Shown: one piece after another, positions 8,532 through 17,142 of the stretch | Numbering within the stretch: position 1 is the stretch's first letter | Layout of the letters: each line of letters begins with the position of its first letter | Assembly: GCF_000013005.1 (NCBI RefSeq) | Contig: NC_007722.1 | Location: 873,501 to 937,500 of the forward strand | Length of the DNA stretch: 64,000 nt | Direction of reading: 5' to 3' | Origin: Erythrobacter litoralis HTCC2594 | Lineage (GTDB): Bacteria; Pseudomonadota; Alphaproteobacteria; Sphingomonadales; Sphingomonadaceae | The notes under the pieces: generated by a model | Seen by the model: the letters and a program-made list of their open reading frames with translations, nothing else | The model's database searches: none | What the model was told of the DNA's origin: nothing | Program-made: the position numbers and the translations under genes

Positions 8532-10241
8532 TCAACCCAAAGCCTCTCTCGCCTCTGCCAAATCGATCCGCGCGTCATAGGAATGCTTGCGGAGCAGGTG
8601 CAATAGGTTCGCTCCGTTCAGAAGAGAAAGCGGCTTCGCGGTCGCGAACTTATGTGCATCAGGACCGAAATCCGATGTTGTCACTAGAATTCCCTTGGTG
8701 GCTCCTTCATTCATTACGGTGCCATATAAGTCGCGGACCGCCGCAACGCCGACAGTCCGAGTGTACCGCTTGGCCTGGATAACAATCTTGCCGCCACTGA
8801 TTGGGTCGGGGTCGAATGCGATCGCATCGACACCCTCATCCCGGCTCGACTGAGTGACCTTGACCTCCCCCCCTCGCGAATTGAATTCCTTCTCGAACAA
8901 CTCGCGGATCAGGTGTTCGAAGTCTTCCCAGTCCATCGCTGCCAAGTTGACCGAAGCATCGAGCGTATCGGCAATCTCGCGGCCATCGACGAAGCGGCGG
9001 TCGCTTTTGTCGATCGTGATAATTGGTGGGATAGGTGCCAGCGCCGCCAAGGAAGCAGCGGAAACGCCGCTCAGCGCCTTGAAGCAGGCCTTGGGCTCGA
9101 CACGGGCAAGATCAACCTTTTCGAACTCTGCTCGCGAGCACAAAACGGAGAGGATGCAGTTGCGGTTCGAGAGTCCGTTGGCGGGGTTAATGGCGGTGAC
9201 GAAGCCATTGAACGCGACGTTCTCGATGTTTTGGAAATCATCTGCTTCGAGAACCTCGTGAATGCTCCGCAAGGCAATCTGGTAGATCGTGTCTTCGAAA
9301 AGATCCTTCTTAGCTCTGGCGGCCAGCGGGGTTTCTTTTAGCTCGCCGGTTGCTCGGACGAACCGGACGGACTTCACGGTCGGGAGATCGTCGGGGTTCG
9401 GCATTTCGTACTCGACCAGCAAAGTCTTGTCTTGGGATCGATAATCGAGGACGAATTCCTTCTCGATGAGGCCGTGATAGTTCGAGGCCTCCAGAACGAG
9501 AGAAGCGTGTTCCATCACCGCCTCTTCGTGTCCCTCTCGCAGGGATCCAATCAGCTCTTCAATCGCCCGGTTATGTTCTGCAACCTCTTTATCATGCGCC
9601 GCCTTGTCCTCAGCATGTTTGGCCAGGAATGCGGACCTTTCCATCTCGTAGGCGACAATTGACTTATCGTGCGCATCCTTCCGCGCCGCTTCGCGTCGTT
9701 GCCATTCCTCCATTCGAACAGCGTGTGTCTCCTCAGCTTGCTGAATGAGGCTCGCCTTCTTGCCGAACAATGTGTCCCAGAAGGTGATCTTCGGCTCCTC
9801 GTAAGCCGGCGCATTTTCACGTTCCAGTTGCGGACGCGCTCTGTCGAATTTGTCGGAACGCCCGAAGGCATCATTCCTGCGAAGTTCGTCCCAATCTACC
9901 GTGTCGTCGATCCCGAGCGTGTGCGACAAGATATTCGAGAGCTGGTCACGTTCGAGTTCAGCCTGCACCGTGAGGCGTTCCGCTTCGGCTTTGCCGTCAG
10001 CGAACATCGTTTTCACGTTGTGCTTGTCGGTCTTCTCGTCCCATGATGCCAGAAGCGCATTCGCTTTCTCCTGCAGAATGGACAAGTCCGGGGCCCCAAG
10101 CTCGCGGTGAAGATTCAAGGTTCGATGGCGAAAGTCGATGTAGTAGCGGAGGATACGATCGCCGCGCGCGCTCCATTTGACGTTGAGATCACCCACCGAA
10201 ATGTCGCTGAGATATCGGCTTTCGACTGTTATACCTGCCAT
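8532..10241 (-). CDS. Mrr-like restriction endonuclease with long coiled-coil middle
   Basis: 569 aa. The C-terminal domain (from about residue 436) carries the Mrr/PD-(D/E)xK pattern: DWEDFEHLIRELF, then GVD (D472) and QAK (489-491), then VRDLYG and GILVTTSDFGPDA. Residues about 100-260 are highly charged and helical, with many E/K/A heptad-like runs. The N-terminal part is not recognised. It probably cleaves DNA, perhaps modified foreign DNA as Mrr does. No partner methylase is adjacent. The start at 10241 has a GAAGGGGG ribosome site; a longer start at 10349 is possible. Confidence 0.82.
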   Translation of the reverse strand: MAGITVESRYLSDISVGDLNVKWSARGDRILRYYIDFRHRTLNLHRELGAPDLSILQEKANALLASWDEKTDKHNVKTMFADGKAEAERLTVQAELERDQLSNILSHTLGIDDTVDWDELRRNDAFGRSDKFDRARPQLERENAPAYEEPKITFWDTLFGKKASLIQQAEETHAVRMEEWQRREAARKDAHDKSIVAYEMERSAFLAKHAEDKAAHDKEVAEHNRAIEELIGSLREGHEEAVMEHASLVLEASNYHGLIEKEFVLDYRSQDKTLLVEYEMPNPDDLPTVKSVRFVRATGELKETPLAARAKKDLFEDTIYQIALRSIHEVLEADDFQNIENVAFNGFVTAINPANGLSNRNCILSVLCSRAEFEKVDLARVEPKACFKALSGVSAASLAALAPIPPIITIDKSDRRFVDGREIADTLDASVNLAAMDWEDFEHLIRELFEKEFNSRGGEVKVTQSSRDEGVDAIAFDPDPISGGKIVIQAKRYTRTVGVAAVRDLYGTVMNEGATKGILVTTSDFGPDAHKFATAKPLSLLNGANLLHLLRKHSYDARIDLAEAREALG

Positions 10242-10420
10242 GATGCCCCCTTCAATCAACTGGTATTCGCTAGCGCGGTCAAACCTGCTTTTCAGATCAC
10301 GCCATTCAGAATTTAATGTCCATGTTGCGCCCACTTGAGAAATTCTCATCGTTCGACACGGTATTGACCTTTGGTCCGCGCTACTGATTCAATATTGGAA
10401 TTCTGAGAGAGGTAAAGCGG

Positions 10421-10633
10421 ATGACAAAAATCAAAGGTAAGAATGACGGTCCCGGCGGTCGCAACGAGCACTATGACATCGGAAACCGAAAGAACGTTCC
10501 ACGGCGCAACGCTGTAGCGGAGGTCAAACGCGGCGACCATCCCGGTGCGCACGTGATAAAGATCAACGGCCGCGAGTATGTGCGTGACAACCCGGACAAC
10601 TCGAAAAAGGATAACGTAAATCGGGATAGGTGA
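10421..10633 (+). CDS. Small protein, DUF3892-like
   Basis: 70 aa, basic and Asn-rich, with GAGAGG ahead of the ATG. The arrangement GGRNEHYDI, then VKRGDHPG, then VIKINGREYVRDNP resembles the small DUF3892 fold (HEH-like start, glycine turn, NG before a terminal strand). The assignment is by pattern memory only. Function unknown. It sits divergent to the Mrr-like nuclease. Confidence 0.55.
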   Translation: MTKIKGKNDGPGGRNEHYDIGNRKNVPRRNAVAEVKRGDHPGAHVIKINGREYVRDNPDNSKKDNVNRDR

Positions 10634-10858
10634 TCGTTGCTTGGTGCGTGTTCTACCCTGCGGCCAGCCCGCTCAATCCGATGCGTGCTCCTGACGATGG
10701 GGCGTGCGTAACTAGCTCACCCATACTCTCGTCTATGTAAATGCCTCGCACCCTCTGGCGCACTGATCGCGCGGGTAGAACGTTCGGCGGCTTCCTGCTG
10801 TGCAAGTGTGCGATTGTTTGTGTGGACCACTGCCGCGATCCATGCGCGGAATCTCCCG

Positions 10859-11494
10859 CTACAAGGCGCGGCCAAACCAGATGACGCGGCCAACCACATG
10901 TACTTCAGACCGGTCCATGTCGTACCAAGTTGGGTAGGCTGGATTGTCGCTGGCAATTGTGATCTGCCGACCACCTGGTTTGATCGCGATACGCTTCACG
11001 ACGAGGGCATCATCAGAGCGAAGGACATAAATCCCATCACGCAATCGCGATCCATGATCTGATGCATCGACCAGGACCTCGTCACCATCGCTGAGAGTGG
11101 GCTCCATCGAGTCACCCTTTACCCCAACGATCGACAGGCTGGCGCTCTTGGCCGAAGTCAGGTGCCGCAGCCACCGCTCATCGAACCCAAACCGGGTGTG
11201 TGCAGTCTCACTAGCAGCTACCGCGCCAAAGCCGGCGGATGCCTCCACATCGAGTACGGGGATCTCGACCATGCCATCGGTGACCGGGTTTGCCGGACCA
11301 CCGAGCACTTGCTCGTCGACACCGAAGAAGCAGGCGAGCGTCTTTCGGTCTTCGTCATCGAGCTTTCTCGGAGACCCGCGCTTGATGAATTGCTGCACAT
11401 AGGCAGGGTTGCGGCCGAGCAGCCGCGATATCGACGCGTAGCCATATCCGCTCTTGAGGATCAGCCGGTCGAGCTCCTCCCTCACATGTTCCAT
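10859..11494 (-). CDS. S24-family (LexA/CI-like) self-cleaving repressor
   Basis: 211 aa. An N-terminal helix-turn-helix (residues about 15-40, YASISRLLGRNPAYVQQFI) is followed by a peptidase S24 domain. The catalytic Ser lies in GDSMEPT (S129) and the general-base Lys in VVKRIA (K167). ASAGFG provides an Ala-Gly cleavage site (A87-G88). It is probably the lysogeny-type repressor of a mobile element, inactivated by RecA filaments after DNA damage. It is divergent from the small HTH-like gene at 11605, with a palindrome between. Confidence 0.88.
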   Translation of the reverse strand: MEHVREELDRLILKSGYGYASISRLLGRNPAYVQQFIKRGSPRKLDDEDRKTLACFFGVDEQVLGGPANPVTDGMVEIPVLDVEASAGFGAVAASETAHTRFGFDERWLRHLTSAKSASLSIVGVKGDSMEPTLSDGDEVLVDASDHGSRLRDGIYVLRSDDALVVKRIAIKPGGRQITIASDNPAYPTWYDMDRSEVHVVGRVIWFGRAL

Positions 11495-11518
11495 TCGCCT
11501 GTCCTTCGAATCTCAATC

Positions 11519-11534
11519 GTAGGAATTTTCCTAG
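11519..11534. promoter_or_regulatory. Palindromic operator between the S24 repressor and the 11605 gene
   Basis: TAGGAA-TT-TTCCTA (11520-11533). A further half-site TCCTAC lies at 11549-11554. It is a likely repressor site. The related 8-mer TTTCCTAC/GTAGGAAA recurs three times ahead of the tra operon. Confidence 0.5.
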
Positions 11535-11604
11535 ACTCGCGGATATGATCCTACTAAGAACATACCAAGAACACAAGGGATTTGCGAGTCGGAGCGAAAG
11601 GGTC

Positions 11605-11913
11605 ATGACCTTGCTAGAACGGATCGAAAAGCATTTGAAAGATAATCATATTTCGGCGACACGCTTCGGTAGGCGCGCAGTCGGTGATCCTCGATTCGTA
11701 CTCGACCTCCGGCAAGGGCGAAGGCCGCGTCGACGAACGCTGGAGCGACTGGAAGCCTATCTGCAGTCAGTTGAGGCTGGAGATCCCAACGGTTCCATCA
11801 GGAACGGGACTTGCGCTCAACAAGTTGCTTATAGCGACGGGCAACATCTTGCCAAAGTCTTGCCCCGTCCGGCTCGCCGACCTGGCTTAGCTGATCGATC
11901 TTCGACGCAATGA
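11605..11913 (+). CDS. Small Cro-like DNA-binding protein
   Basis: 102 aa from the ATG at 11605. The first half (MTLLERIEKHLKDNHISATR, then FGRRAVGDPRFVLDLRQGR) matches a short HTH-like protein common in sphingomonads, in which the GDPRFV stretch is characteristic. The second half beyond about residue 55 looks less constrained and overlaps, tail to tail, the end of the minus-strand gene at 11798. It is divergent to the S24 repressor, in the position of cro relative to cI. Confidence 0.65.
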   Translation: MTLLERIEKHLKDNHISATRFGRRAVGDPRFVLDLRQGRRPRRRTLERLEAYLQSVEAGDPNGSIRNGTCAQQVAYSDGQHLAKVLPRPARRPGLADRSSTQ

Positions 11914-11989
11914 ATTCACCTCCGGCGTCGCCATGGTGTTTATCCACCCACAGCGCCATGCCCCAAAGCTCCTGATCACGGGTGAGCAT
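11798..11989 (-). CDS. DUF6961-like small protein
   Basis: 63 aa. MLTRDQELWGMALWVDKHHG, followed by a helical stretch ending LWQDVARRYKQL, matches a small alphaproteobacterial family I recall as DUF6961. Its ATG overlaps the stop of the 43-aa membrane peptide upstream as TGATG, supporting translation. Function unknown. Confidence 0.7.
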   Translation of the reverse strand: MLTRDQELWGMALWVDKHHGDAGGEFIASKIDQLSQVGEPDGARLWQDVARRYKQLVERKSRS

Positions 11990-12120
11990 CAGAAGAGTGA
12001 CCTAATTCCTGCGATGAGCATGAGGACAATCGGAATACCCAGCAGCCATGCTTCGAGCTTCAATTCCCATTCCCGCTCGTTGCTCGGCAACGGATCATCG
12101 CTGTCGGGCCAGTCGCGCAT
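11989..12120 (-). CDS. 43-aa single-pass membrane peptide
   Basis: Found by hand-translating between two genes. It starts at 12120 and stops at 11989-11991. A charged N-terminus (MRDWPDSDDPLPSNEREWEL) is followed by a hydrophobic segment WLLGIPIVLMLIAGI. Its start overlaps the nuclease stop (TGATG) and its stop overlaps the DUF6961-like start (TGATG). The double coupling is the main evidence that it is real. Function unknown. Confidence 0.65.
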   Translation of the reverse strand: MRDWPDSDDPLPSNEREWELKLEAWLLGIPIVLMLIAGIRSLF

Positions 12121-12644
12121 CAGCACCACGGATCCCTGCGTCCGGACCAAGTTCGTGCGAGGCCTTCTGCGACCAACTGGTCGCCGATCGAGCGGCCATC
12201 GCGGATCAAAACCCGGAGCTTACGACCATATTGGTCTTCATCTCGATTGCCGATTGGAACTGCAGAGAACTCTCCCTGATTGAGCAGAACCACCAACCTG
12301 TCACGTGCCTTTATGCCGAGATCGTATTCGTAATCGCATCTTGGCTGCGAGATTTCCGGAGTGTCGATATCCGCGATCCTGATCTTCAAGCCTTCAAGCC
12401 AGATAGTGTCACCATCGACAACGCAGGTGCGCCTGACCATGCCGCAAACGGCAAAGCTGTGCGTGGTTCGTGCCTCAGCGCTTGCCGAGCCAAAAGGCCA
12501 GTAGATGCCTAAGACGCCGGCCAGAATTCCAACGAGCAATCCTCCGGCAACAAGCAGCGCCAGGCCGCGCAGTTTGCCTTGCTTCTGTCGGGAAACTCCT
12601 GCGCGAAAATCGAAGACATTATTCTCAGGTGATCTTCCTGCCAT
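12120..12644 (-). CDS. Membrane-anchored SNase-like thermonuclease
   Basis: 174 aa. One transmembrane segment (about residues 25-50, LRGLALLVAGGLLVGILAGV) is followed by an outward-facing staphylococcal-nuclease domain: VVDGDTIWLEGLKIRIADID, then TPE, DQYGRKL and LVAEGLA. It should hydrolyse DNA or RNA in the periplasm. Homologues are common near conjugation modules. Start chosen at 12644 for the AGAAGG site just upstream; 12683 is an in-frame alternative. First gene of a three-gene coupled operon. Confidence 0.82.
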   Translation of the reverse strand: MAGRSPENNVFDFRAGVSRQKQGKLRGLALLVAGGLLVGILAGVLGIYWPFGSASAEARTTHSFAVCGMVRRTCVVDGDTIWLEGLKIRIADIDTPEISQPRCDYEYDLGIKARDRLVVLLNQGEFSAVPIGNRDEDQYGRKLRVLIRDGRSIGDQLVAEGLARTWSGRRDPWC

Positions 12645-12782
12645 GCCACCTTCTTTCATTTCCGGACCTTCACGCCAAGACACCGTGCTCGCTTTCCCGA
12701 TGATTTTCGGCTAGTTTCTCTGCAACGCGAGGGGGCGGCCTAGAGGGGAGAGTGCAGACTTGCTCCAGAAGGAGAATGAGCG

Positions 12783-12992
12783 ATGAGCGATCCAGACAAC
12801 ACTCCCAATGGCAGCAAGCAGGACTGGGAAGGCTTTCGGGAGGTCGACCGGGCCATCGCCGAGGATCGTCTGTCCAAGTATTCAGTCCAAAAAGCATGGG
12901 CTGATCCCTGGGAAAGGAAGGCTTTGTATCTCACCGCCTTCGTCATCGCATGCTTCGTAATCTATGTGATCATCTACGACGGACTGATTTGA
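12783..12992 (+). CDS. Small hypothetical membrane protein
   Basis: 69 aa with a strong GAAGGAGAATGAGCG leader before the ATG. A charged soluble half is followed by one C-terminal membrane helix (ALYLTAFVIACFVIYVIIY). It ends convergently two bases from the end of traG. No family recognised. Confidence 0.6.
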   Translation: MSDPDNTPNGSKQDWEGFREVDRAIAEDRLSKYSVQKAWADPWERKALYLTAFVIACFVIYVIIYDGLI

Positions 12993-12993
12993 G

Positions 12994-15696
12994 CTACCAT
13001 CCTTTCACATCGTCCGCGGCTTCGGCCGAGGCTCCTTTGGCATCGCGGGTCTTTCCGTCGAGGTAGCCCTTTACGGAACCGATCCTCTGTGCTCCCCGTT
13101 GCTGGACTCGATCGACATCGCGGGCGATGTTTTCTCGTTCGCTGGATGGGGTGCTCAGGCTTCCCGGCACACCTCCAAGCCGCACCGATCCCCGGACGCT
13201 TTCCGCACTACTCACCGAGGGCCGAGCGACGGGCGCAGAGGACGGCAGGACCAGGTCACCTGAGATCTCGGCATTTAGCTGGTCCGCATAGCTTTCGACG
13301 AACCGCGCCTGGAGCTGCTGGCCGCGCGCGCTCATCTGGAAGTCGATGTCGTCAAAGCGGACGGGACCGTAGTAGTCCCGGTTAGCCTCGATCTCTGCCA
13401 TGCCCCATTCGCGATAAGCTTGGCTGAGGTTGAGAGTGCCTGCGGCATTGGCACTTTCGTACCAGCTTGCCTGGTTCTCGAGGCGGCTGGCGATCTCCTC
13501 GGCTCGGCGCGCTTCACGCGTATAGCTTTGCGCCTCTGTGATCGAGGTAGTGATGCCTGCCGAGCTGCTGGACACCAGTGCTTCCGAACTAGAGCTCGTC
13601 TCGCGCAAGAAACCTTCCCGCGTGCTAGACCAACTACGGCTGTCGGAGAGCTGGCGCAGCGCACCTGTAATGCGTGAGCGGTCTTCTGAAGCGATCCCGA
13701 TATCGCTATCGGTCCAACTCTGGTTGCGTCCCCCTTTGATCCCACCTGAACCTGTAAATATGCGACCTTCCTTCTTCGCACCGATCCCTGCATCGCCGTT
13801 CAAGAACCAGGATACAGTGATGTCGTCGGCGGCACGGCGCGAGAGCCCGAATTGCTGCTGGAGTGTCTTCGAGGCGTTGTCGACCTCGCTGAATGCGCTG
13901 CCGATGCTGTCGCTCGTTGACGTGCCACTGACGCTCTCGTTCGAGCGCGAGCGGGTGTAGGCATCGCGCAGCTCGCTGAAGCGGGTGACAGCCGAACTCG
14001 TCGATTGTTGGGCAAGGTTCGAAAATGTCTCGCTCTGGCCGCGGCTCTGGCTCGCCATGGTCGCAAGTCGGCTCGAGAAGTCCCGCCCGAGTGTCGGGGT
14101 GAACGGATAGCTCGAGGTCGGCACGGTGGCGAATTCGGCTTGAGGGAAGCCGGTGGTCTGGGTGCCGTTTTCGCCCGTCGCTCGCGTCTGCGCGGCGCCG
14201 TAGCCAATGTTGGGCGCGAGGCTGGCTTGCGCAAACTGGCGCGAAAACACGTTCGAGTTCTCAAGGCTGGTATTGCCGAGCGAAACATTGCCGGTGCTCG
14301 CTTCGCGCGCCGCCTCTTCTGCCGCGTTCTGGCTCGGGTTGAGGTAGCTCGTTGCCTGTCCCGATATTGCGAGCGCGCCCCTGGCGACCCCGCCGGCAAG
14401 GAACGGGATCGATGCAACGAGGTAACCGGCCAGGATACCGATATCGTTGTTGACGTCGGTCATGCCTGAGAAGGTCGCTAGGCTGAGACCGGCTGCGCCG
14501 CCCGCTGCCGCCACATCGCTCGCGCCCTTGAGCATCAGGATCATGTGCAGGATGACGAACAGCGGTCCCCAGGCGGCGAGATAGAAGAACCCCGTGACGT
14601 ATCCTCTGAGCGCGATCGGTCCGGTCTTGGGCATCAGGAACAGCGGAAAGAGCACCGGAAAGAGCGCGTAGAATACGACCGTCAGGACGACATTGAGGAT
14701 CGGGACCCACTTCATCGCGTTGTGCGCGATCGAGGAATAGGTCCTTTCGGTCTGGATATCGGCGCGAGTCTGAGCGAACACATCGACGCTCGATGCGCCG
14801 CTTGCTCCGGCGAAGCCATGCATCGCCTGGTTCATGGCGTTAATGGTCAGAACCTGGCGGAAGATGCTGCTTGCATCCTTCGAGACGCCAGTGAGGTACT
14901 GATAGGCAATCGGCAGGTCGGCGATGAGCTTGGCCTTCGCGAGCGTTTCGGTCTGCCGGGGGTAGAGCTGGCGTCCGGCGACCTGTGTCATCTCATCGAT
15001 AAGCCCGGCCCACTGGTTGGAGAGCGCAGTATAGGCTTCGCGGCAGGTGATGATCGAGGCCGTGACGCTATCATCCGCCTGCCGGGTGACGAAGCGCTGT
15101 GCACGCGCGGCGCTGCCAGGCGCGATGGTCGCCCAGATATCGTTGCTCTCCGACAATTCCTTCATCGAATAGCGGCCGAGGAGCAGGTCGTAGAACACGC
15201 ATTGCTGCACATGCTCGTCGAAATTGGCGGCAAACTCGGGATCGGCAATGCGCAGCGAGCGTGTCGCTTCGAGCAGGCGCGCGCCGTAAATCATGCCGTT
15301 CTTCGAATAGTTGAGATCGTCGGGAAGGCCAAAGACGAGCTCTGCGGAACGGGTAAGGTAGTCGCCCGCCTGGCTGGTAAAGCTTGCCATCAGGGCAAGA
15401 CCGAGCGGGACATTGGCGACTGTCGCCGGAGCGAGGCTCGGATTGACACGGTCGGTGACCTGCACATCCATGCGCGGCACCATCAGGCACATGTAAATGA
15501 GTGTCGCGCCGAGGAACCAGTTGAGCCAGGCGCGCCAGTCCTGATTGAACGCGACGACAATGACCGCAAGCGCCATCCCCATGACCAGCGCCACCTGGAT
15601 CAGGCTCTTGTAGCCACCGGCCCCGGTCCACGAGGCGACGGCGTTCAAGACATTGACGATGTATTCGCCGCCGCCGGTTGTGAAGATCTCGACCAT
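12994..15696 (-). CDS. traG: Conjugative transfer protein TraG (F-type)
   Basis: 900 aa. The N-terminal half holds several membrane segments (residues about 30-70, 330-460) in the order of the TraG N-terminal domain. The C-terminal half is a long Ser/Thr/Gln-rich periplasmic region. In F-type systems TraG acts in pilus assembly (N-terminus) and mating-pair stabilisation (C-terminus), probably contacting TraN and TraH. Last gene of the tra operon, 9 bases after traH. Confidence 0.9.
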   Translation of the reverse strand: MVEIFTTGGGEYIVNVLNAVASWTGAGGYKSLIQVALVMGMALAVIVVAFNQDWRAWLNWFLGATLIYMCLMVPRMDVQVTDRVNPSLAPATVANVPLGLALMASFTSQAGDYLTRSAELVFGLPDDLNYSKNGMIYGARLLEATRSLRIADPEFAANFDEHVQQCVFYDLLLGRYSMKELSESNDIWATIAPGSAARAQRFVTRQADDSVTASIITCREAYTALSNQWAGLIDEMTQVAGRQLYPRQTETLAKAKLIADLPIAYQYLTGVSKDASSIFRQVLTINAMNQAMHGFAGASGASSVDVFAQTRADIQTERTYSSIAHNAMKWVPILNVVLTVVFYALFPVLFPLFLMPKTGPIALRGYVTGFFYLAAWGPLFVILHMILMLKGASDVAAAGGAAGLSLATFSGMTDVNNDIGILAGYLVASIPFLAGGVARGALAISGQATSYLNPSQNAAEEAAREASTGNVSLGNTSLENSNVFSRQFAQASLAPNIGYGAAQTRATGENGTQTTGFPQAEFATVPTSSYPFTPTLGRDFSSRLATMASQSRGQSETFSNLAQQSTSSAVTRFSELRDAYTRSRSNESVSGTSTSDSIGSAFSEVDNASKTLQQQFGLSRRAADDITVSWFLNGDAGIGAKKEGRIFTGSGGIKGGRNQSWTDSDIGIASEDRSRITGALRQLSDSRSWSSTREGFLRETSSSSEALVSSSSAGITTSITEAQSYTREARRAEEIASRLENQASWYESANAAGTLNLSQAYREWGMAEIEANRDYYGPVRFDDIDFQMSARGQQLQARFVESYADQLNAEISGDLVLPSSAPVARPSVSSAESVRGSVRLGGVPGSLSTPSSERENIARDVDRVQQRGAQRIGSVKGYLDGKTRDAKGASAEAADDVKGW

Positions 15697-15705
15697 GTAG
15701 CGGCC

Positions 15706-17142
15706 TCAGGGGATAATGGAGCGCGACTGGAGCCCGCGCGACCAGTCGAGCGCTGCGGACATCGAGGGCGACATCGAAGCGGCGAGGGCGTTCTCGATCA
15801 TCGCGGTCTTCTCGATGATCTGCATGATCGCCGAGACCTTGGCCTGTCCGGTAGCCTGCCTCTGGACCAGGCCAGAACGCACTTCGGCGACCTGGCCGCG
15901 CCAGATCGCAAGCTTGGCTTCATCGGCGGCGATGAAGCTTGCCATCGAACGCCCGGCTTCGGACACGATCCGGTCGAGGATGGCATAGAGCAGGTCGATG
16001 CTGGCGATCTCGGCGAGCGTGTCGCGATCGTCGGTCGGCATTCCGCGCCCATAGGCAGCCTGGACGGTAAGGATCTTGTATAAGGGGATAGAGGCCACCT
16101 GCAGCAGTTCCTTTTCGGCATTGCCGATCGCGGTGTCGGCCCGGATCGCATCGACCATGTTCCCGATCAGGAGCGCGACCCGCGGGCGGATGGCCTTTGC
16201 ATTCGATAGGCTCATCTGCTCGAAGGTGGGACTGAAGCAGAGATCGGTCTCGTCGCAGCGGAAAACGCGCACGGTCTGCCCCTGCGTCCCGTCTAGGAGC
16301 GCGCTTACGAGCGTCGAGGACGCGTCGCCCGCGAACGGCACGAATTTGCCGGGTTCATCATCCTTGGGTGGCACGTAGATGACCGTGCCAATCAGCGTCA
16401 TGGCGTACTCGGCGAGTTCGCGGTCGAAGGTACCGCCGGGATTGAAGAAGGCGCTCTTCTTGAGGACGTGCCAGGTGTAGTTGCGCGCGACGCCCGGATT
16501 GACGTCGGCGTAGTCGGTGCCGCCGCCTTCGTTGGTTGACGCGCGCTGGCCGCGCGTGCCGCAGCCGTGTTTGGCGGCCGCATAGTCGGTGAAAATGCCT
16601 TCGGAATTCCCGATGGCTTCGCAGATCGCCTTGTCGGCGAGATCGCCCTTGGGCCACAGGCCGCCGACCAGCCCCTGCGCCATTTCGCAGGAGTTGATCG
16701 AGAGATTGTTCATGAGTTGAGCCTTCTGCGAAAACTCCTGCATGATCTTGTTGCACTCGGGACAGACGGTGTCGATCGCGAGGCTGAAAGCAAAGCCGAC
16801 CGCGTTGTTGGCGACGGCTTTCAGGAGCGCGACCATCTCGCTCGCATTGATGAACGAAAAGGACCCGGCAAAGATATCGATGCCCCCGCAGCCCGCCCTT
16901 GCGCGCGGCAGCTGGAGATTGGCGATGTTGGTCGTCTTCTGAGGGAAGCGCGTCCAGACATTGCCGAGGCTGTAATAGCCTGCCGACTGGCCTTCGAAGG
17001 CGGTCGGGCCGGTGACATTCGCCGCCGCCCCCATGTCGTCTATGAAGCGGTCCATGCTGTCGCCAACATTCGCGGCGACCGGTGAGGCAACCATGCTGGC
17101 GGTGGCGAGGGTCAATGCCGCATTGCGGATGCTAGTAATCAT
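15706..17142 (-). CDS. traH: Conjugative pilus assembly protein TraH
   Basis: 478 aa with an N-terminal signal peptide (cleavage near residue 24, PVAAN). Characteristic TraH stretches are CGGIDIFAGSFSFINASEM, then AIDTVCPECNKIMQ and NINSCEMAQGLVGGLWP-like. Several cysteines imply disulfide formation in the periplasm. It works with TraF, TraU, TraW and TrbC in pilus extension and retraction. It overlaps the end of traF by 11 bases. Confidence 0.9.
   Translation of the reverse strand: MITSIRNAALTLATASMVASPVAANVGDSMDRFIDDMGAAANVTGPTAFEGQSAGYYSLGNVWTRFPQKTTNIANLQLPRARAGCGGIDIFAGSFSFINASEMVALLKAVANNAVGFAFSLAIDTVCPECNKIMQEFSQKAQLMNNLSINSCEMAQGLVGGLWPKGDLADKAICEAIGNSEGIFTDYAAAKHGCGTRGQRASTNEGGGTDYADVNPGVARNYTWHVLKKSAFFNPGGTFDRELAEYAMTLIGTVIYVPPKDDEPGKFVPFAGDASSTLVSALLDGTQGQTVRVFRCDETDLCFSPTFEQMSLSNAKAIRPRVALLIGNMVDAIRADTAIGNAEKELLQVASIPLYKILTVQAAYGRGMPTDDRDTLAEIASIDLLYAILDRIVSEAGRSMASFIAADEAKLAIWRGQVAEVRSGLVQRQATGQAKVSAIMQIIEKTAMIENALAASMSPSMSAALDWSRGLQSRSIIP

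Noticed and set aside
10717..10974. 85-codon minus-strand frame overlapping the end of the S24 repressor
   Set aside because: Mostly out-of-frame reading of the repressor gene; the remaining tail has no independent start with a ribosome site.
14545..16083. 512-codon open frame on the plus strand
   Set aside because: Mirror of traG/traH codon bias; composition rich in Arg, Asp and His with no fold or membrane pattern.
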